From Callipepla californica brunnescens (taxonomy: Eukaryota > Chordata > Aves > Galliformes > Odontophoridae), in the NCBI GenBank assembly GCA_023055505.1, contig JALIRH010000141.1, forward strand, positions 669,642-733,641: a stretch of DNA of 64,000 nt, given 5' to 3'. Shown here one piece after another: positions 44,201 to 58,479 of this stretch. Both the position numbers and the translations under genes were made by a program. Every line of letters starts with the position of its first letter. Position 1 is the stretch's first letter. Under the pieces are notes generated by a model. That model did not search any database and was not told the DNA's origin. It saw only the letters and a list, made by a program, of their open reading frames with translations.

Positions 44201-47028
44201 GTTAGGGTTAGGATTAGGTTTAGGGTTAGGTTAGGGTTAGGGTTAGGGTTAAGGTTAGAGTTAGGGTTAGGTTTAGGGTTAGGTTTAGGTAAGGGTTAGG
44301 GTTAGGGTAAGAATTAGGATAGGGATTGTGATAAAGTTAAGGTAAGGGTTAGGAATTAGGGTTAGGGTTAGGGTTAGGTTTAGGTTTAGGTTTAGGGTTA
44401 GGGTTAGGGTTAGTGTTAGGTTTAGGGTTAGGGTAGGGTTAGGGTTAGGGTTAGGGTTAGGGTTAGGTTAGGGTTGGGGTTAGGGTTAGGGTTAGGGTTA
44501 GAGTATGCTTAGGTTTAGGGTAAAATTAGGGTTAGGGTTAGTGTTAGGGTTAGGGTTAAATTTATTGTTAGGTTTAGGGTTAAGGTTAGAGTTAGGGTTA
44601 GGGTTGAGGTTAGGGTTAGGGTTAGGGTTAGGGTTAGGGTTAGGGTTAGGGTTAGGGTTAGGTTAGGGTTAGGGTTAGGGTTAAGGTGAGAGTTAGGGTT
44701 AGGGTTAGGGTTAGGGTTAGGTAAGGGTTAGGGTTAGGGTAAGAATTAGGATAGGGATTGTGGTACAGTTAAGGTAAGGGTTAGGAATTAGAGTTAGGGT
44801 TAGGGTTAGGATTAGGGTTAGGGTTAGGTTAGGGTTAGGGTTAGGGTTAAGGTTAGAGTTAGGGTTAGGGTTAGGGTTAGGGTTAGGTAAGGGTTAGGGT
44901 TAGGGTAAGAATTATGATAGGGATTGTGATACAGTTAAGGTAAGGGTTAGGAATTAGGGTTAGGGTTAGGGTTAGGTTGAGGTTTAGGTTTAGGGTTAGG
45001 GTTAGGGTTAGGGTTAGTGTTAGGGTAGGTTAGGGTTAGGGTATGGTAGGGTTAGGGTTAGGGTAGGGTAAGGGTTAGCATTAGGTTTAGGGTTAGGGTT
45101 AGGGTTAGAGTTAGGTTAGGGCTAGGGTTAGGGTTAGGGTTAGGGTTAGGGTTAATGTAGTTTAGGGCTAGGGTTAGGGTTAGGGTTAGGATAGGGTTAA
45201 TGTAGGGTTAGGGTTAGTGCTAGGAATCAATTTGGAGGAAGGAAAAGGTTTAGGAATTGGTTCATTGTTAGCGTTAGTCTTCAGGGTTAGGGTTCGGATT
45301 TAGCACTATGTTTCAGGTTCCTTTTAGGTTTAGTGATAAGGATTAGGGGTACGTTTAGGTATTGTACAATGCTAAGTGTTAGCTTCTGGGTGGGGGTTGG
45401 GGTTAGATTAAGGGTGAGGGTTAGGGTTAGGACTAGATTTAGGATTAGGTTTAGGAATAGGTTTTCTTTGATTGTTAGGGTGAGAGAAAGGTTAGGCCTT
45501 GGGTTTGTTTTTGGAATAGTTTTGGGTTTCAGAATAGGAATTGGGTTAGTATTTGGAATCTGATTGCTTTAGTATTAGTGTTAGGGTGGGGGTTAGAAGT
45601 TAGGTGAGCGTTGTGGTAATCTAATGCTTTGTGTTAGGCTTAGGGTTGGGCTTTTACTTGAGGTTGGTGTTAGGGTCAGCTTTAGTTTGAAGGTAGATTT
45701 AGAGTTTAAATTGTGGTCATGCTTGGGATTAGTTTTAGAGTTAGGGTAAGATTTAGGTTTCCTTTCAGTGTTAGGCTGTGAGAATTGTAGGCTTTGTGTT
45801 TTTGGGTTTGTGTTGGGTTTAGGAATTGGAATAGTGTTTGGGATAGTATTAGCGTTAAGGCTGGGGTTAGAGTTAGGTGATGGCTGTGGTAATCTAATGC
45901 TTTGTGTTAGGTTTAGGGTTGGGCTTCAATCTGGGGTTGGTTTGAAGGTCCCATTTAGATTTCAGGAAGAATTGGAGTTAAATTGAGGTAACGGTTAGGA
46001 TTAGATTTAGGGTTCTGATAAGGGTTAGGTTAGGGTTAGGGTTTGGTTCCAAGTTGTTTTTAGGGTTAGGGTTAATGTTAGGTTTCAGGATAGGGTTAGG
46101 AATATAGCTAGGTGTTAGGTAAGGTTTAGTCCTGGGGTTTCAGTTCGGGTTAGGTGAAGCGTTAGTTTTACAGTTAGAAGACATGTTAGGGTTAGGGTTA
46201 GGTTTTGGTGTAGATTTAGGTTTAGGGTAAGGGTTAGGGATGTAGATGAAGGTTTAGTGGAAGGGGTAGGGTTCTCTTTAGTTTTAGGACCAGGGAAGGG
46301 TCCTAAAAGGGCCTTGGCTAAGGGTGAGTTTTAGTATTTGATTTAGCGTTGCGTTCAGGTCTAGGTTAGTTTGAGTGTCAGGCTGAGAGAAGGGGTAGGC
46401 CTTGGGTTTGGTTCTGGCTTAGTGTTAGGTTTAGGAATAGGAATAGTTTTGGTGTTTGGATTGGGTTTGGGGTTAGTAGTAGGGATTGGATTGGGGTTAG
46501 TGTTAGGTGAGATCTGCGGTAATCTGATGCTTTCTTTGAGGCTTGAGGTTTGAGCTTAAACGTGGTGTTGGTTTTAGGGTAGGATTTAGGGCTAGGGTTT
46601 GGTTGAGGGTAGCATTAGGTTTAGGTTTAGGGGAAGGGTTTTGGTTAGGGTAGAGGTTAGAATTCTGGTTTGGGTTAGGAATAGGGTTCTGGACAAGGTA
46701 AGGATTTAGTCCTAGGTTTCCAGTTAGGGTAAGGTGAAGTGCTGGTGTTCTAGTTAGGAGAAGAGTTAGGTTGAGGTTTCGGGTTAGGTTTTTTTGTCGA
46801 TTTAGGTTTTAGGTAAGGGGTAGATTTTAGACAACATGAGCTTTCTGGTCAGAGTAGGGTTAGGCCTTAGAATATGGATAAGATTAGGATAAATGTAGGG
46901 TTAGTTTCGGGTTTAGGTTAGTTTGAGTGTTAGGCTGAGAGAAGGGGAGGGCCTTGGGTTTGGGTTTGGTTTAGGGTTAAGATAAGGTTTAGGAATAGGA
47001 GTAGGTTTGGGGTTTGGATTGGGTTTGG
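41103..47028. repeat. Composite satellite unit 2 (type B, 5,926 bp)
   Basis: Same layout: palindrome at 42776 (1,673 from start), core of 2,451 bases, right arm of 1,802 bases. The core has about 640 extra bases, with five GGGATTGTG-type sub-repeats (about 43380, 44157, 44329, 44755, 44929) instead of three. Markers: GTATGTGATG in the protease fragment, TATGGTAAGAG and AGGAATAAAG in the core. Confidence 0.93.
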
Positions 47029-47216
47029 ACTTGATAGTGACTCCCCACTGAACCATAACATCAGGGCCCCATAAATATCATCGGAATTGGCAACACAAAC
47101 GGTTTGATAGTAGCTACCCGATCTTCAGGTCCTCTGATTGGAATGAACTCAGCACTTTGCTGGCTGTTCCTTGCACCTCCCACCCCAGCTAATGTATGGG
47201 ATGATTTGTATGATGT
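47029..47216 (-). pseudogene. Protease-end fragment at start of unit 3
   Basis: Same fragment, with GTATGGGATG as in the parent. A 68-codon open frame (47061-47267) covers the fragment and runs into the telomere-like arm; it is a chimeric by-product. Confidence 0.9.
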
Positions 47217-50200
47217 AACCCAAAACCAAACCCCAGGCCTACCCCTTCTCTCACCCTGACACTCCAACCAAACCTCCGCCTAAACCTAACCCTAATATCT
47301 AAGCCTAAGCCTAACCCTTCCAATTGCCCTAGCCCTAACACTAACCCTTTTCCTATACCTAACCCTGACCTCAACCCTGATCCTAACCTTTCCCTAACCC
47401 TAACACCAACCCGTAACATCATTTGAATCCTAATCCTATTCCAAACCTTAACCCTATCCCAAGGCCTAACCCTACTCTGACCTTTACACTCCAACTAACC
47501 CAACCTCGATCAATAAATACAAATGGAATCCTAAACCTAAACCTAAACCTACTGCTAACACCACAAGTCAGCCTACTTTTCTCCCTAAATCTAATCACAA
47601 ATCTCAAAAAATCTTTGTCCCTAACCCTAATCATAAATCCAGTCCAAACTCTGAAACTTTCCCAAAACCTATGCCTATTCCTAACACTTACTCTTACCCT
47701 AAGTCTATCCCTAACACTAACCCTTCTCCCAGACACAACCCTAAAGCCAACACTAATCCTAACCTAATCTTTATCCTAATCCTAAACCTAATCCTAACTC
47801 TTACCCTAATTCTAACTCTACCCTAACCCTAACTCTGACCCTCAAACCAAACCCACATTTAAGCACAACCCTAATCCCGACACCTAGCATCAGATTACCA
47901 CAACCCTAACGGAACCCTAACCCTAACACTAATGCTAGGACTATCCCAAACCCTAACCCAAGTACTAGACCAAACCATACCCCTATCCCTCACTCTAAAA
48001 CTAACAACCCTAACTAAACTCTAACCGTAACCCTATCCCTAATACTAACACTAATCATCTTTTAAACACCAATGTTATTCCTATTCCTAAACCTTACCCA
48101 ATCTCCAAATGAAATCCAAGGCCGGTGCCTTCTCACACCCTAACAATCAAACCAAACCTACATCTAAACCTAACCCTAAATCCAATCTTTACCCTAAACC
48201 ATACACTTGCCCTGGCCTTAACACTAACCCTTTCCCTATACCTAACCCTAACCCTAACCTTAACACTAATTTGAGGCCTATCCCTAGTAGGAACCCAAAA
48301 CCTAATTGGAATCTGAATCCTGTTCTTAACCTTAACCCTAACACGACTTAACTCTACTCTGACCCTAAAAGTCAAATGAACCCTACTCCTTACCCTAAAC
48401 CTCAATCTAAACCTAAACCTAACCCTAAACCTAAACTTCACAAGAACACTCAACCTAATCCTAGCACTAACCTAAACTAAAACTAAAACAACTTTTTTGC
48501 TAACCCTAATCCTAAATCTAACCCTAACCCCAAAACTCCCCCAAACCTGACCCTAAACCTAATCCACCCCCAAATCCTTACCCTAACCCTAACCCCAAAC
48601 ACCCTAATACTAGAACTAAAGCAATCCTTCACCCTAACCCTAAAACTAACAATTTAACTTTGACCCTAAAACTCAAATTCACCCTACATACACTTTATGC
48701 TACCTAGGTTAGGGTCAGGCTCAATCTGGGTTTTGTGTTGGGGTCAAAGGGATAGGGTTAGGGTAGAGTTCGAGTTAGGATGAAGGTAATGCTTACAGAT
48801 ATGTTTAGAGAATGGAACAGGGTTAGGGTTAAGGTTAGGGTAAGGTTGAAGGTTAGGCTCAGGGACAGATTTAGGGTTAGAGTTTGGGTTCCTTTTAGGT
48901 TTAGGGATAGGGTTAGGGTACGGTTAGGTATTGTACAACGCTAAGTGTTAGCTTCTGGGTAAGGGATAGGGTTAGGGTAAGGGTTAGATTCAGGGTTAGG
49001 GTTAGCATTAGCATCAGGGTTAGGGTTACGGTAAGAGTTAGGATAGGGAATGGGATACAGTTAGGGTAAGGGTTAGGAATAGGGTTAGGGTTACATTAAG
49101 GTTAGGGTTAGTGTTTGGATCAGGGGTAGGGTTAGGACTAAAGTTAGAGTAAGGGCTAGGATTAGGGTTAGGGTTAGGGTAGGGATACGGTTAGGGTAGA
49201 GTTAAGGTTAGGGTAGGGTTAGGGTTAGGGTAAGGGTTAGGGATAGGGTTAGGGTTAGGGTTAGGGTTAGGTTAGGGTTTGGGTTATGGTAAGAGTTAGG
49301 ATAGGGATTGTGATACGGTTAGGGTAAGGGTTAGGAATAGGGATAGGGTTTGATTAGGGTAAGGGTTATTGTTTGGATTAGGGGTAGGGTTACGAATAAA
49401 GTTAGAGTTAGGGCTAGGATTAGGGTTAGGGTTCGGGATTGGATTAGTGTTAGGGTAAGGAATAAAGTTAGAGTTAGTGTTAGGATTAGGGTTAGGGTAA
49501 AGTAGGGTTAGGGGTAGGGTTAGGGTTAGGGTTAGGGTTAGGGTAGGGTTAGGGTTAGGGTTTGGGTTAGGCTAGGGTTAGGGTAAGGGTTAGGGTTAGG
49601 GTTAGGGTAGGGCTAAGGTTAGGGTTAGGGTTAGGGTTAGGGTTAGGGTTAGGGTTAGGGTTAGGGTAGGGTTAGGGTTAGGGTTAGGGTTAAGGTTAAA
49701 TTTATTGTTAGGGTTAGGGTTAGGGTTAGGGTTAGGGTAGGGTTAGGGTTAGGGTTAGGGTAGGGTTAGGGTTAGGGTTAGGGTTAGGTTAGGGTTGGGG
49801 TTAGGGTTAGGGTTAGGGTTAGGGTTAGGGTTAGGGTATGCTTAGGGTTATGGTAAAATTAGGGTTAGTGTTAGTGTTAGTGTTAGGGTTAAATTTATTG
49901 TTAGGTTTAGGGTTAAGGTTAGAGTTAGGGTTAGGGTTGAGGTTAGGGTTAGGGTTAGGGTTAGGGTTAGGGTTAGGGTTAGGGTTAGGGTTAGGTTAGG
50001 GTTACGGTTAGGGTTAGGGTTAGGTTAGGGTTAGGTTAGGGTTGGGATTAGGGTTAGGGTTAGGGTTAGGGTTAGGGTTAGGTAAGGGTTAGGGTTAAGG
50101 TAAGAATTAGGATAGGGATTGTGATACAGTTAAGGTAAGGGTTAGGAATTAGAGTTAGGGTTAGGGTTAGGATTAGGGTTAGTGTTAGGTTAGGGTTAGG

Positions 50201-52335
50201 GTTAGGGTTAGGGTTAAGGTTAGAGTTAGGGTTAGGGTTAGGGTTAGGGTTAGGTAAGGGTTAGGGTTAGGGTAAGAATTAGGATAGGGATTGTGATACA
50301 GTTAAGGTAAGGGTTAGGAATTAGGGTTAGGGTTAGGGTTAGTGTTAGGGTAGGTTAGGGTTAGGGTATGGTAGGGTTAGGGTTAGGGTAGGGTAAGGGT
50401 TAGCATTAGGTTTAGGGTTAGGGTTAGGGTTAGAGTTAGGTTAGGGCTAGGGTTAGGGTTAGGGTTAATGTAGTTTAGGGCTAGGGTTAGGGTTAGGGTT
50501 AGGATAGGGTTAATGTAGGGTTAGGGTTAGTGCTAGGAATCAATTTGGAGGAAGGAAAAGGTATAGGAATTGGTTCATTGTTAGCGTTAGTCTTCAGGGT
50601 TAGGGTTCGGATTTAGCACTATGTTTCAGGTTCCTTTTAGGTTTAGTGATAAGGATTAGGGGTACGTTTAGGTATTGTACAATGCTAAGTGTTAGCTTCT
50701 GGGTGGGGGTTGGGGTTAGATTAAGGGTGAGGGTTAGGGTTAGGACTAGATTTAGGATTAGGTTTAGGAATAGGTTTTCTTTGATTGTTAGGGTGAGAGA
50801 AAGGTTAGGCCTTGGGTTTGTTTTTGGAATAGTTTTGGGTTTCAGAATAGGAATTGGGTTAGTATTTGGAATCTGATTGCTTTAGTATTAGTGTTAGGGT
50901 GGGGGTTAGAAGTTAGGTGAGCGTTGTGGTAATCTAATGCTTTGTGTTAGGCTTAGGGTTGGGCTTGAGGTTGGTGTTAGGGTCAGCTTTAGTTTGAAGG
51001 TAGATTTAGAGTTTAAATTGTGGTCATGCTTTGGATTAGTTTTAGAGTTAGGGTAAGATTTAGGTTTCCTTTCAGTGTTAGGCTGTGAGAATTGTAGGCT
51101 TTGTGTTTTTGGGTTTGTGTTGGGTTTAGGAATTGGAATAGTGTTTGGGATAGTATTAGCGTTAAGGCTGGGGTTAGAGTTAGGTGATGGCTGTGGTAAT
51201 CTAATGCTTTGTGTTAGGTTTAGGGTTGGGCTTCAATCTGGGGTTGGTTTGAAGGTCCCATTTAGATTTCAGGAAGAATTGGAGTTAAATTGAGGTAACG
51301 GTTAGGATTAGATTTAGGGTTCTGATAAGGGTTAGGTTAGGGTTAGGGTTTGGTTCCAAGTTGTTTTTAGGGTTAGGGTTAACGTTAGGTTTCAGGATAG
51401 GGTTAGGAATATAGCTAGGTGTTAGGTAAGGTTTAGTCCTGGGGTTTCACTTCGGGTTAGGTGAAGCGTTAGTTTTACAGTTAGAAGACATGTTAGGGTT
51501 AGGGTTAGGTTTTGGTGTAGATTTAGGTTTAGGGTAAGGGTTAGGGATGTAGATGAAGGTTTAGTGGAAGGGGTAGGGTTCTCTTTAGTTTTAGGACCAG
51601 GGAAGGGTCCTAAAAGGGCCTTGGCTAAGGGTGAGTTTTAGTATTTGATTTAGCGTTGCGTTCAGGTCTAGGTTAGTTTGAGTGTCAGGCTGAGAGAAGG
51701 GGTAGGCCTTGGGTTTGGTTCTGGCTTAGTGTTAGGTTTAGGAATAGGAATAGTTTTGGTGTTTGGATTGGGTTTGGGGTTAGTAGTAGGGATTGGATTG
51801 GGGTTAGTGTTAGGTGAGATCTGCGGTAATCTGATGCTTTCTTTGAGGCTTGAGGTTTGAGCTTAAACGTGGTGTTGGTTTTAGGGTAGGATTTAGGGCT
51901 AGGGTTTGGTTGAGGGTAGCATTAGGTTTAGGTTTAGGGGAAGGGTTTTGGTTAGGGTAGAGGTTAGAATTCTGGTTTGGGTTAGGAATAGGGTTCTGGA
52001 CAAGGTAAGGATTTAGTCCTAGGTTTCCAGTTAGGGTAAGGTGAAGTGCTGGTGTTCTAGTTAGGAGAAGAGTTAGGTTGAGGTTTCGGGTTAGGTTTTT
52101 TTGTCGATTTAGGTTTTAGGTAAGGGGTAGATTTTAGACAACATGAGCTTTCTGGTCAGAGTAGGGTTAGGCCTTAGAATATGGATAAGATTAGGATAAA
52201 TGTAGGGTTAGTTTCGGGTTTAGGTTAGTTTGAGTGTTAGGCTGAGAGAAGGGGAGGGCCTTGGGTTTGGGTTTGGTTTAGGGTTAAGATAAGGTTTAGG
52301 AATAGGAGTAGGTTTGGGGTTTGGATTGGGTTTGG
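47029..52335. repeat. Composite satellite unit 3 (type A, 5,307 bp)
   Basis: Palindrome at 48702 (1,673 from start), core 1,838 bases, right arm 1,796 bases (a 6-base deletion in GGGCTTGAGG near 50964). Markers: GTATGGGATG and CACTCCAACC at the left, type-A core words TACGGTAAGAG and AGGACTAAAG. Confidence 0.93.
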
Positions 52336-52523
52336 ACTTGATAGTGACTCCCCACTGAACCATAACATCAGGGCCCCATAAATATCATCGGAATTGGCAA
52401 CACAAACGGTTTGATAGTAGCTACCCGATCTTCAGGTCCTCTGATTGGAATGAACTCAGCACTTTGCTGGCTGTTCCTTGCACCTCCCACCCCAGCTAAT
52501 GTATGTGATGATTTGTATGATGT
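52336..52523 (-). pseudogene. Protease-end fragment at start of unit 4
   Basis: Same fragment, with GTATGTGATG as in unit 2. Confidence 0.9.
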
Positions 52524-55500
52524 AACCCAAAACCAAACCCCAGGCCTACCCCTTCTCTCACCCTGACACTCGAACCAAACCTCCGCCTAAACCTAACCCT
52601 AATATCTAAGCCTAAGCCTAACCCTTCCAATTGCCCTAGCCCTAACACTAACCCTTTTCCTATACCTAACCCTGACCTCAACCCTGATCCTAACCTTTCC
52701 CTAACCCTAACACCAACCCGTAACATCATTTGAATCCTAATCCTATTCCAAACCTTAACCCTATCCCAAGGCCTAACCCTACTCTGACCTTTACACTCCA
52801 ACTAACCCAACCTCGATCAATAAATACAAATGGAATCCTAAACCTAAACCTAAACCTACTGCTAACACCACAAGTCAGCCTACTTTTCTCCCTAAATCTA
52901 ATCACAAATCTCAAAAAATCTTTGTCCCTAACCCTAATCATAAATCCAGTCCAAACTCTGAAACTTTCCCAAAACCTATGCCTATTCCTAACACTTACTC
53001 TTACCCTAAGTCTATCCCTAACACTAACCCTTCTCCCAGACACAACCCTAAAGCCAACACTAATCCTAACCTAATCTTTATCCTAATCCTAAACCTAATC
53101 CTAACTCTTACCCTAATTCTAACTCTCCCCTAACCCTAACTCTGACCCTCAAACCAAACCCACATTTAAGCACAACCCTAATCCCGACACCTAGCATCAG
53201 ATTACCACAACCCTAACGGAACCCTAACCCTAACACTAATGCTAGGACTATCCCAAACCCTAACCCAAGTACTAGACCAAACCATACCCCTATCCCTCAC
53301 TCTAAAACTAACAACCCTAACTAAACTCTAACCGTAACCCTATCCCTAATACTAACACTAATCATCTTTTAAACACCAATGTTATTCCTATTCCTAAACC
53401 TTACCCAATCTCCAAATGAAATCCAAGGCCGGTGCCTTCTCACACCCTAACGATCAAACCAAACCTACATCTAAACCTAACCCTAAATCCAATCTTTACC
53501 CTAAACCATACACTTGCCCTGGCCTTAACACTAACCCTTTCCCTATACCTAACCCTAACCCTAACCTTAACACTAATTTGAGGCCTATCCCTAGTAGGAA
53601 CCCAAAACCTAATTGGAATCTGAATCCTGTTCTTAACCTTAACCCTAACACGACTTAACTCTACTCTGACCCTAAAAGTCAAATGAACCCTACTCCTTAC
53701 CCTAAACCTCAATCTAAACCTAAACCTAACCCTAAACCTAAACTTCACAAGAACACTCAACCTAATCCTAGCACTAACCTAAACTAAAACTAAAACAACT
53801 TTTTTGCTAACCCTAATCCTAAATCTAACCCTAACCCCAAAACTCCCCCAAACCTGACCCTAAACCTAATCCACCCCCAAATCCTTACCCTAACCCTAAC
53901 CCCAAACACCCTAATACTAGAACTAAAGCAATCCTTCACCCTAACCCTAAAACTAACAATTTAACTTTGACCCTAAAACTCAAATTCACCCTACATACAC
54001 TTTATGCTACCTAGGTTAGGGTCAGGCTCAATCTGGGTTTTGTGTTGGGGTCAAAGGGATAGGGTTAGGGTAGAGTTCGAGTTAGGATGAAGGTAATGCT
54101 TACAGATATGTTTAGAGAATGGAACAGGGTTAGGGTTAAGGTTAGGGTAAGGTTGAAGGTTAGGCTCAGGGACAGATTTAGGGTTAGAGTTTGGGTTCCT
54201 TTTAGGTTTAGGGATAGGGTTAGGGTACGGTTAGGTATTGTACAACGCTAAGTGTTAGCTTCTGGGTAAGGGATAGGGTTAGGGTAAGGGTTAGATTCAG
54301 GGTTAGGGTTAGCATTAGCATCAGGGTTAGGGTTATGGTAAGAGTTAGGATAGGGAATGGGATACAGTTAGGGTAAGGGTTAGGAATAGGGTTAGGGTTA
54401 CATTAAGGTTAGGGTTAGTGTTTGGATCAGGGGTAGGGTTAGGAATAAAGTTAGAGTAAGGGCTAGGATTAGGGTTAGGGTTAGGGTAGGGATACGGTTA
54501 GGGTAGAGTTAAGGTTAGGGTAGGGTTAGGGTTAGGGTAAGGGTTAGGGATAGGGTTAGGGTTAGGGTTAGGGTTAGGTTAGGGTTTGGGTTATGGTAAG
54601 AGTTAGGATAGGGATTGTGATACGGTTAGGGTAAGGGTTAGGAATAGGGATAGGGTTTGATTAGGGTAAGGGTTATTGTTTGGATTAGGGGTAGGGTTAC
54701 GAATAAAGTTAGAGTTAGGGCTAGGATTAGGGTTAGGGTTCGGGATTGGATTAGTGTTAGGGTAAGGAATAAAGTTAGAGTTAGTGTTAGGATTAGGGTT
54801 AGGGTAAAGTAGGGTTAGGGGTAGGGTTAGGGTTAGGGTAGGGTTAGGGTAGGGTTAGGGTTAGGGTTTGGGTTAGGCTAGAATTAGGGTAAGGGTTAGG
54901 GTTAGGGTTAGGGTTAGGGTTAGGGTAGGGTTAGGGTTAGGGTTAGGGTTAGGGTTAGGGTTAGGGTTAGGGTTAAGGTTAAATTTTTTGTTAGGTTTAG
55001 GGTTAGGGTTACGGTTAAGGTTAAATTTATTGTTAGGGTTAGGGTTAGGGTTAGGGTTAGGGTAGGGTTAAGGTTAGGGTTAGGGTTAGGGTTAGGTTAG
55101 GGTTGGGGTTAGGGTTAGGGTTAGGGTTACGGTTAGGGTTAGGGTATGCTTAGGGTTAGGGTAAAATTAGGGTTAGGGTTAGTGTTAGGGTTAGGGTTAA
55201 ATTTATTGTTAGGTTTAGGGTTAAGGTTAGAGTTAGGGTTAGGGTTGAGTTTAGGGTTAGGGTTAGGGTTAGGGTTAGGGTTAGGGTTAGGGTTAGGGTT
55301 AGGGTTAGGGTTAGGTTAGGGTTAGGGTTAGGGTTAAGGTGAGAGTTAGGGTTAGGGTTAGGGTTAGGGTTAGGTAAGGGTTAGGGTTAGGGTAAGAATT
55401 AGGATAGGGATTGTGATACAGTTAAGGTAAGGGTTAGGAATTAGAGTTAGGGTTAGGGTTAGGATTAGGTTTAGGGTTAGGTTAGGGTTAGGGTTAGGGT

Positions 55501-58291
55501 TAAGGTTAGAGTTAGGGTTAGGTTTAGGGTTAGGTTTAGGTAAGGGTTAGGGTTAGGGTAAGAATTAGGATAGGGATTGTGATAAAGTTAAGGTAAGGGT
55601 TAGGAATTAGGGTTAGGGTTAGGGTTAGGTTTAGGTTTAGGTTTAGGGTTAGGGTTAGGGTTAGTGTTAGGTTTAGGGTTAGGGTAGGGTTAGGGTTAGG
55701 GTTAGGGTTAGGGTTAGGTTAGGGTTGGGGTTAGGGTTAGGGTTAGGGTTAGAGTATGCTTAGGTTTAGGGTAAAATTAGGGTTAGGGTTAGTGTTAGGG
55801 TTAGGGTTAAATTTATTGTTAGGTTTAGGGTTAAGGTTAGAGTTAGGGTTAGGGTTGAGGTTAGGGTTAGGGTTAGGGTTAGGGTTAGGGTTAGGGTTAG
55901 GGTTAGGGTTAGGGTTAGGGTTAGGTTAGGGTTAGGGTTAGGGTTAAGGTGAGAGTTAGGGTTAGGGTTAGGGTTAGGGTTAGGTAAGGGTTAGGGTTAG
56001 GGTAAGAATTAGGATAGGGATTGTGGTACAGTTAAGGTAAGGGTTAGGAATTAGAGTTAGGGTTAGGGTTAGGATTAGGGTTAGGGTTAGGTTAGGGTTA
56101 GGGTTAGGGTTAAGGTTAGAGTTAGGGTTAGGGTTAGGGTTAGGGTTAGGTAAGGGTTAGGGTTAGGGTAAGAATTATGATAGGGATTGTGATACAGTTA
56201 AGGTAAGGGTTAGGAATTAGGGTTAGGGTTAGGGTTAGGTTGAGGTTTAGGTTTAGGGTTAGGGTTAGGGTTAGGGTTAGTGTTAGGGTAGGTTAGGGTT
56301 AGGGTATGGTAGGGTTAGGGTTAGGGTAGGGTAAGGGTTAGCATTAGGTTTAGGGTTAGGGTTAGGGTTAGAGTTAGGTTAGGGCTAGGGTTAGGGTTAG
56401 GGTTAGGGTTAGGGTTAATGTAGTTTAGGGCTAGGGTTAGGGTTAGGGTTAGGATAGGGTTAATGTAGGGTTAGGGTTAGTGCTAGGAATCAATTTGGAG
56501 GAAGGAAAAGGTTTAGGAATTGGTTCATTGTTAGCGTTAGTCTTCAGGGTTAGGGTTCGGATTTAGCACTATGTTTCAGGTTCCTTTTAGGTTTAGTGAT
56601 AAGGATTAGGGGTACGTTTAGGTATTGTACAATGCTAAGTGTTAGCTTCTGGGTGGGGGTTGGGGTTAGATTAAGGGTGAGGGTTAGGGTTAGGACTAGA
56701 TTTAGGATTAGGTTTAGGAATAGGTTTTCTTTGATTGTTAGGGTGAGAGAAAGGTTAGGCCTTGGGTTTGTTTTTGGAATAGTTTTGGGTTTCAGAATAG
56801 GAATTGGGTTAGTATTTGGAATCTGATTGCTTTAGTATTAGTGTTAGGGTGGGGGTTAGAAGTTAGGTGAGCGTTGTGGTAATCTAATGCTTTGTGTTAG
56901 GCTTAGGGTTGGGCTTTTACTTGAGGTTGGTGTTAGGGTCAGCTTTAGTTTGAAGGTAGATTTAGAGTTTAAATTGTGGTCATGCTTGGGATTAGTTTTA
57001 GAGTTAGGGTAAGATTTAGGTTTCCTTTCAGTGTTAGGCTGTGAGAATTGTAGGCTTTGTGTTTTTGGGTTTGTGTTGGGTTTAGGAATTGGAATAGTGT
57101 TTGGGATAGTATTAGCGTTAAGGCTGGGGTTAGAGTTAGGTGATGGCTGTGGTAATCTAATGCTTTGTGTTAGGTTTAGGGTTGGGCTTCAATCTGGGGT
57201 TGGTTTGAAGGTCCCATTTAGATTTCAGGAAGAATTGGAGTTAAATTGAGGTAACGGTTAGGATTAGATTTAGGGTTCTGATAAGGGTTAGGTTAGGGTT
57301 AGGGTTTGGTTCCAAGTTGTTTTTAGGGTTAGGGTTAATGTTAGGTTTCAGGATAGGGTTAGGAATATAGCTAGGTGTTAGGTAAGGTTTAGTCCTGGGG
57401 TTTCAGTTCGGGTTAGGTGAAGCGTTAGTTTTACAGTTAGAAGACATGTTAGGGTTAGGGTTAGGTTTTGGTGTAGATTTAGGTTTAGGGTAAGGGTTAG
57501 GGATGTAGATGAAGGTTTAGTGGAAGGGGTAGGGTTCTCTTTAGTTTTAGGACCAGGGAAGGGTCCTAAAAGGGCCTTGGCTAAGGGTGAGTTTTAGTAT
57601 TTGATTTAGCGTTGCGTTCAGGTCTAGGTTAGTTTGAGTGTCAGGCTGAGAGAAGGGGTAGGCCTTGGGTTTGGTTCTGGCTTAGTGTTAGGTTTAGGAA
57701 TAGGAATAGTTTTGGTGTTTGGATTGGGTTTGGGGTTAGTAGTAGGGATTGGATTGGGGTTAGTGTTAGGTGAGATCTGCGGTAATCTGATGCTTTCTTT
57801 GAGGCTTGAGGTTTGAGCTTAAACGTGGTGTTGGTTTTAGGGTAGGATTTAGGGCTAGGGTTTGGTTGAGGGTAGCATTAGGTTTAGGTTTAGGGGAAGG
57901 GTTTTGGTTAGGGTAGAGGTTAGAATTCTGGTTTGGGTTAGGAATAGGGTTCTGGACAAGGTAAGGATTTAGTCCTAGGTTTCCAGTTAGGGTAAGGTGA
58001 AGTGCTGGTGTTCTAGTTAGGAGAAGAGTTAGGTTGAGGTTTCGGGTTAGGTTTTTTTGTCGATTTAGGTTTTAGGTAAGGGGTAGATTTTAGACAACAT
58101 GAGCTTTCTGGTCAGAGTAGGGTTAGGCCTTAGAATATGGATAAGATTAGGATAAATGTAGGGTTAGTTTCGGGTTTAGGTTAGTTTGAGTGTTAGGCTG
58201 AGAGAAGGGGAGGGCCTTGGGTTTGGGTTTGGTTTAGGGTTAAGATAAGGTTTAGGAATAGGAGTAGGTTTGGGGTTTGGATTGGGTTTGG
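52336..58291. repeat. Composite satellite unit 4 (type B, 5,956 bp)
   Basis: Palindrome at 54009 (1,673 from start), core 2,481 bases, right arm 1,802 bases. It is nearly identical to unit 2, including GTATGTGATG and the AGGAATAAAG core word, but has AACGATCAAACC in the C arm like unit 1. Confidence 0.93.
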
Positions 58292-58479
58292 ACTTGATAG
58301 TGACTCCCCACTGAACCATAACATCAGGGCCCCATAAATATCATCGGAATTGGCAACACAAACGGTTTGATAGTAGCTACCCGATCTTCAGGTCCTCTGA
58401 TTGGAATGAACTCAGCACTTTGCTGGCTGTTCCTTGCACCTCCCACCCCAGCTAATGTATGGGATGATTTGTATGATGT
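58292..58479 (-). pseudogene. Protease-end fragment at start of unit 5
   Basis: Same fragment as in unit 3; the same 68-codon chimeric frame is open at 58324-58530. Confidence 0.9.
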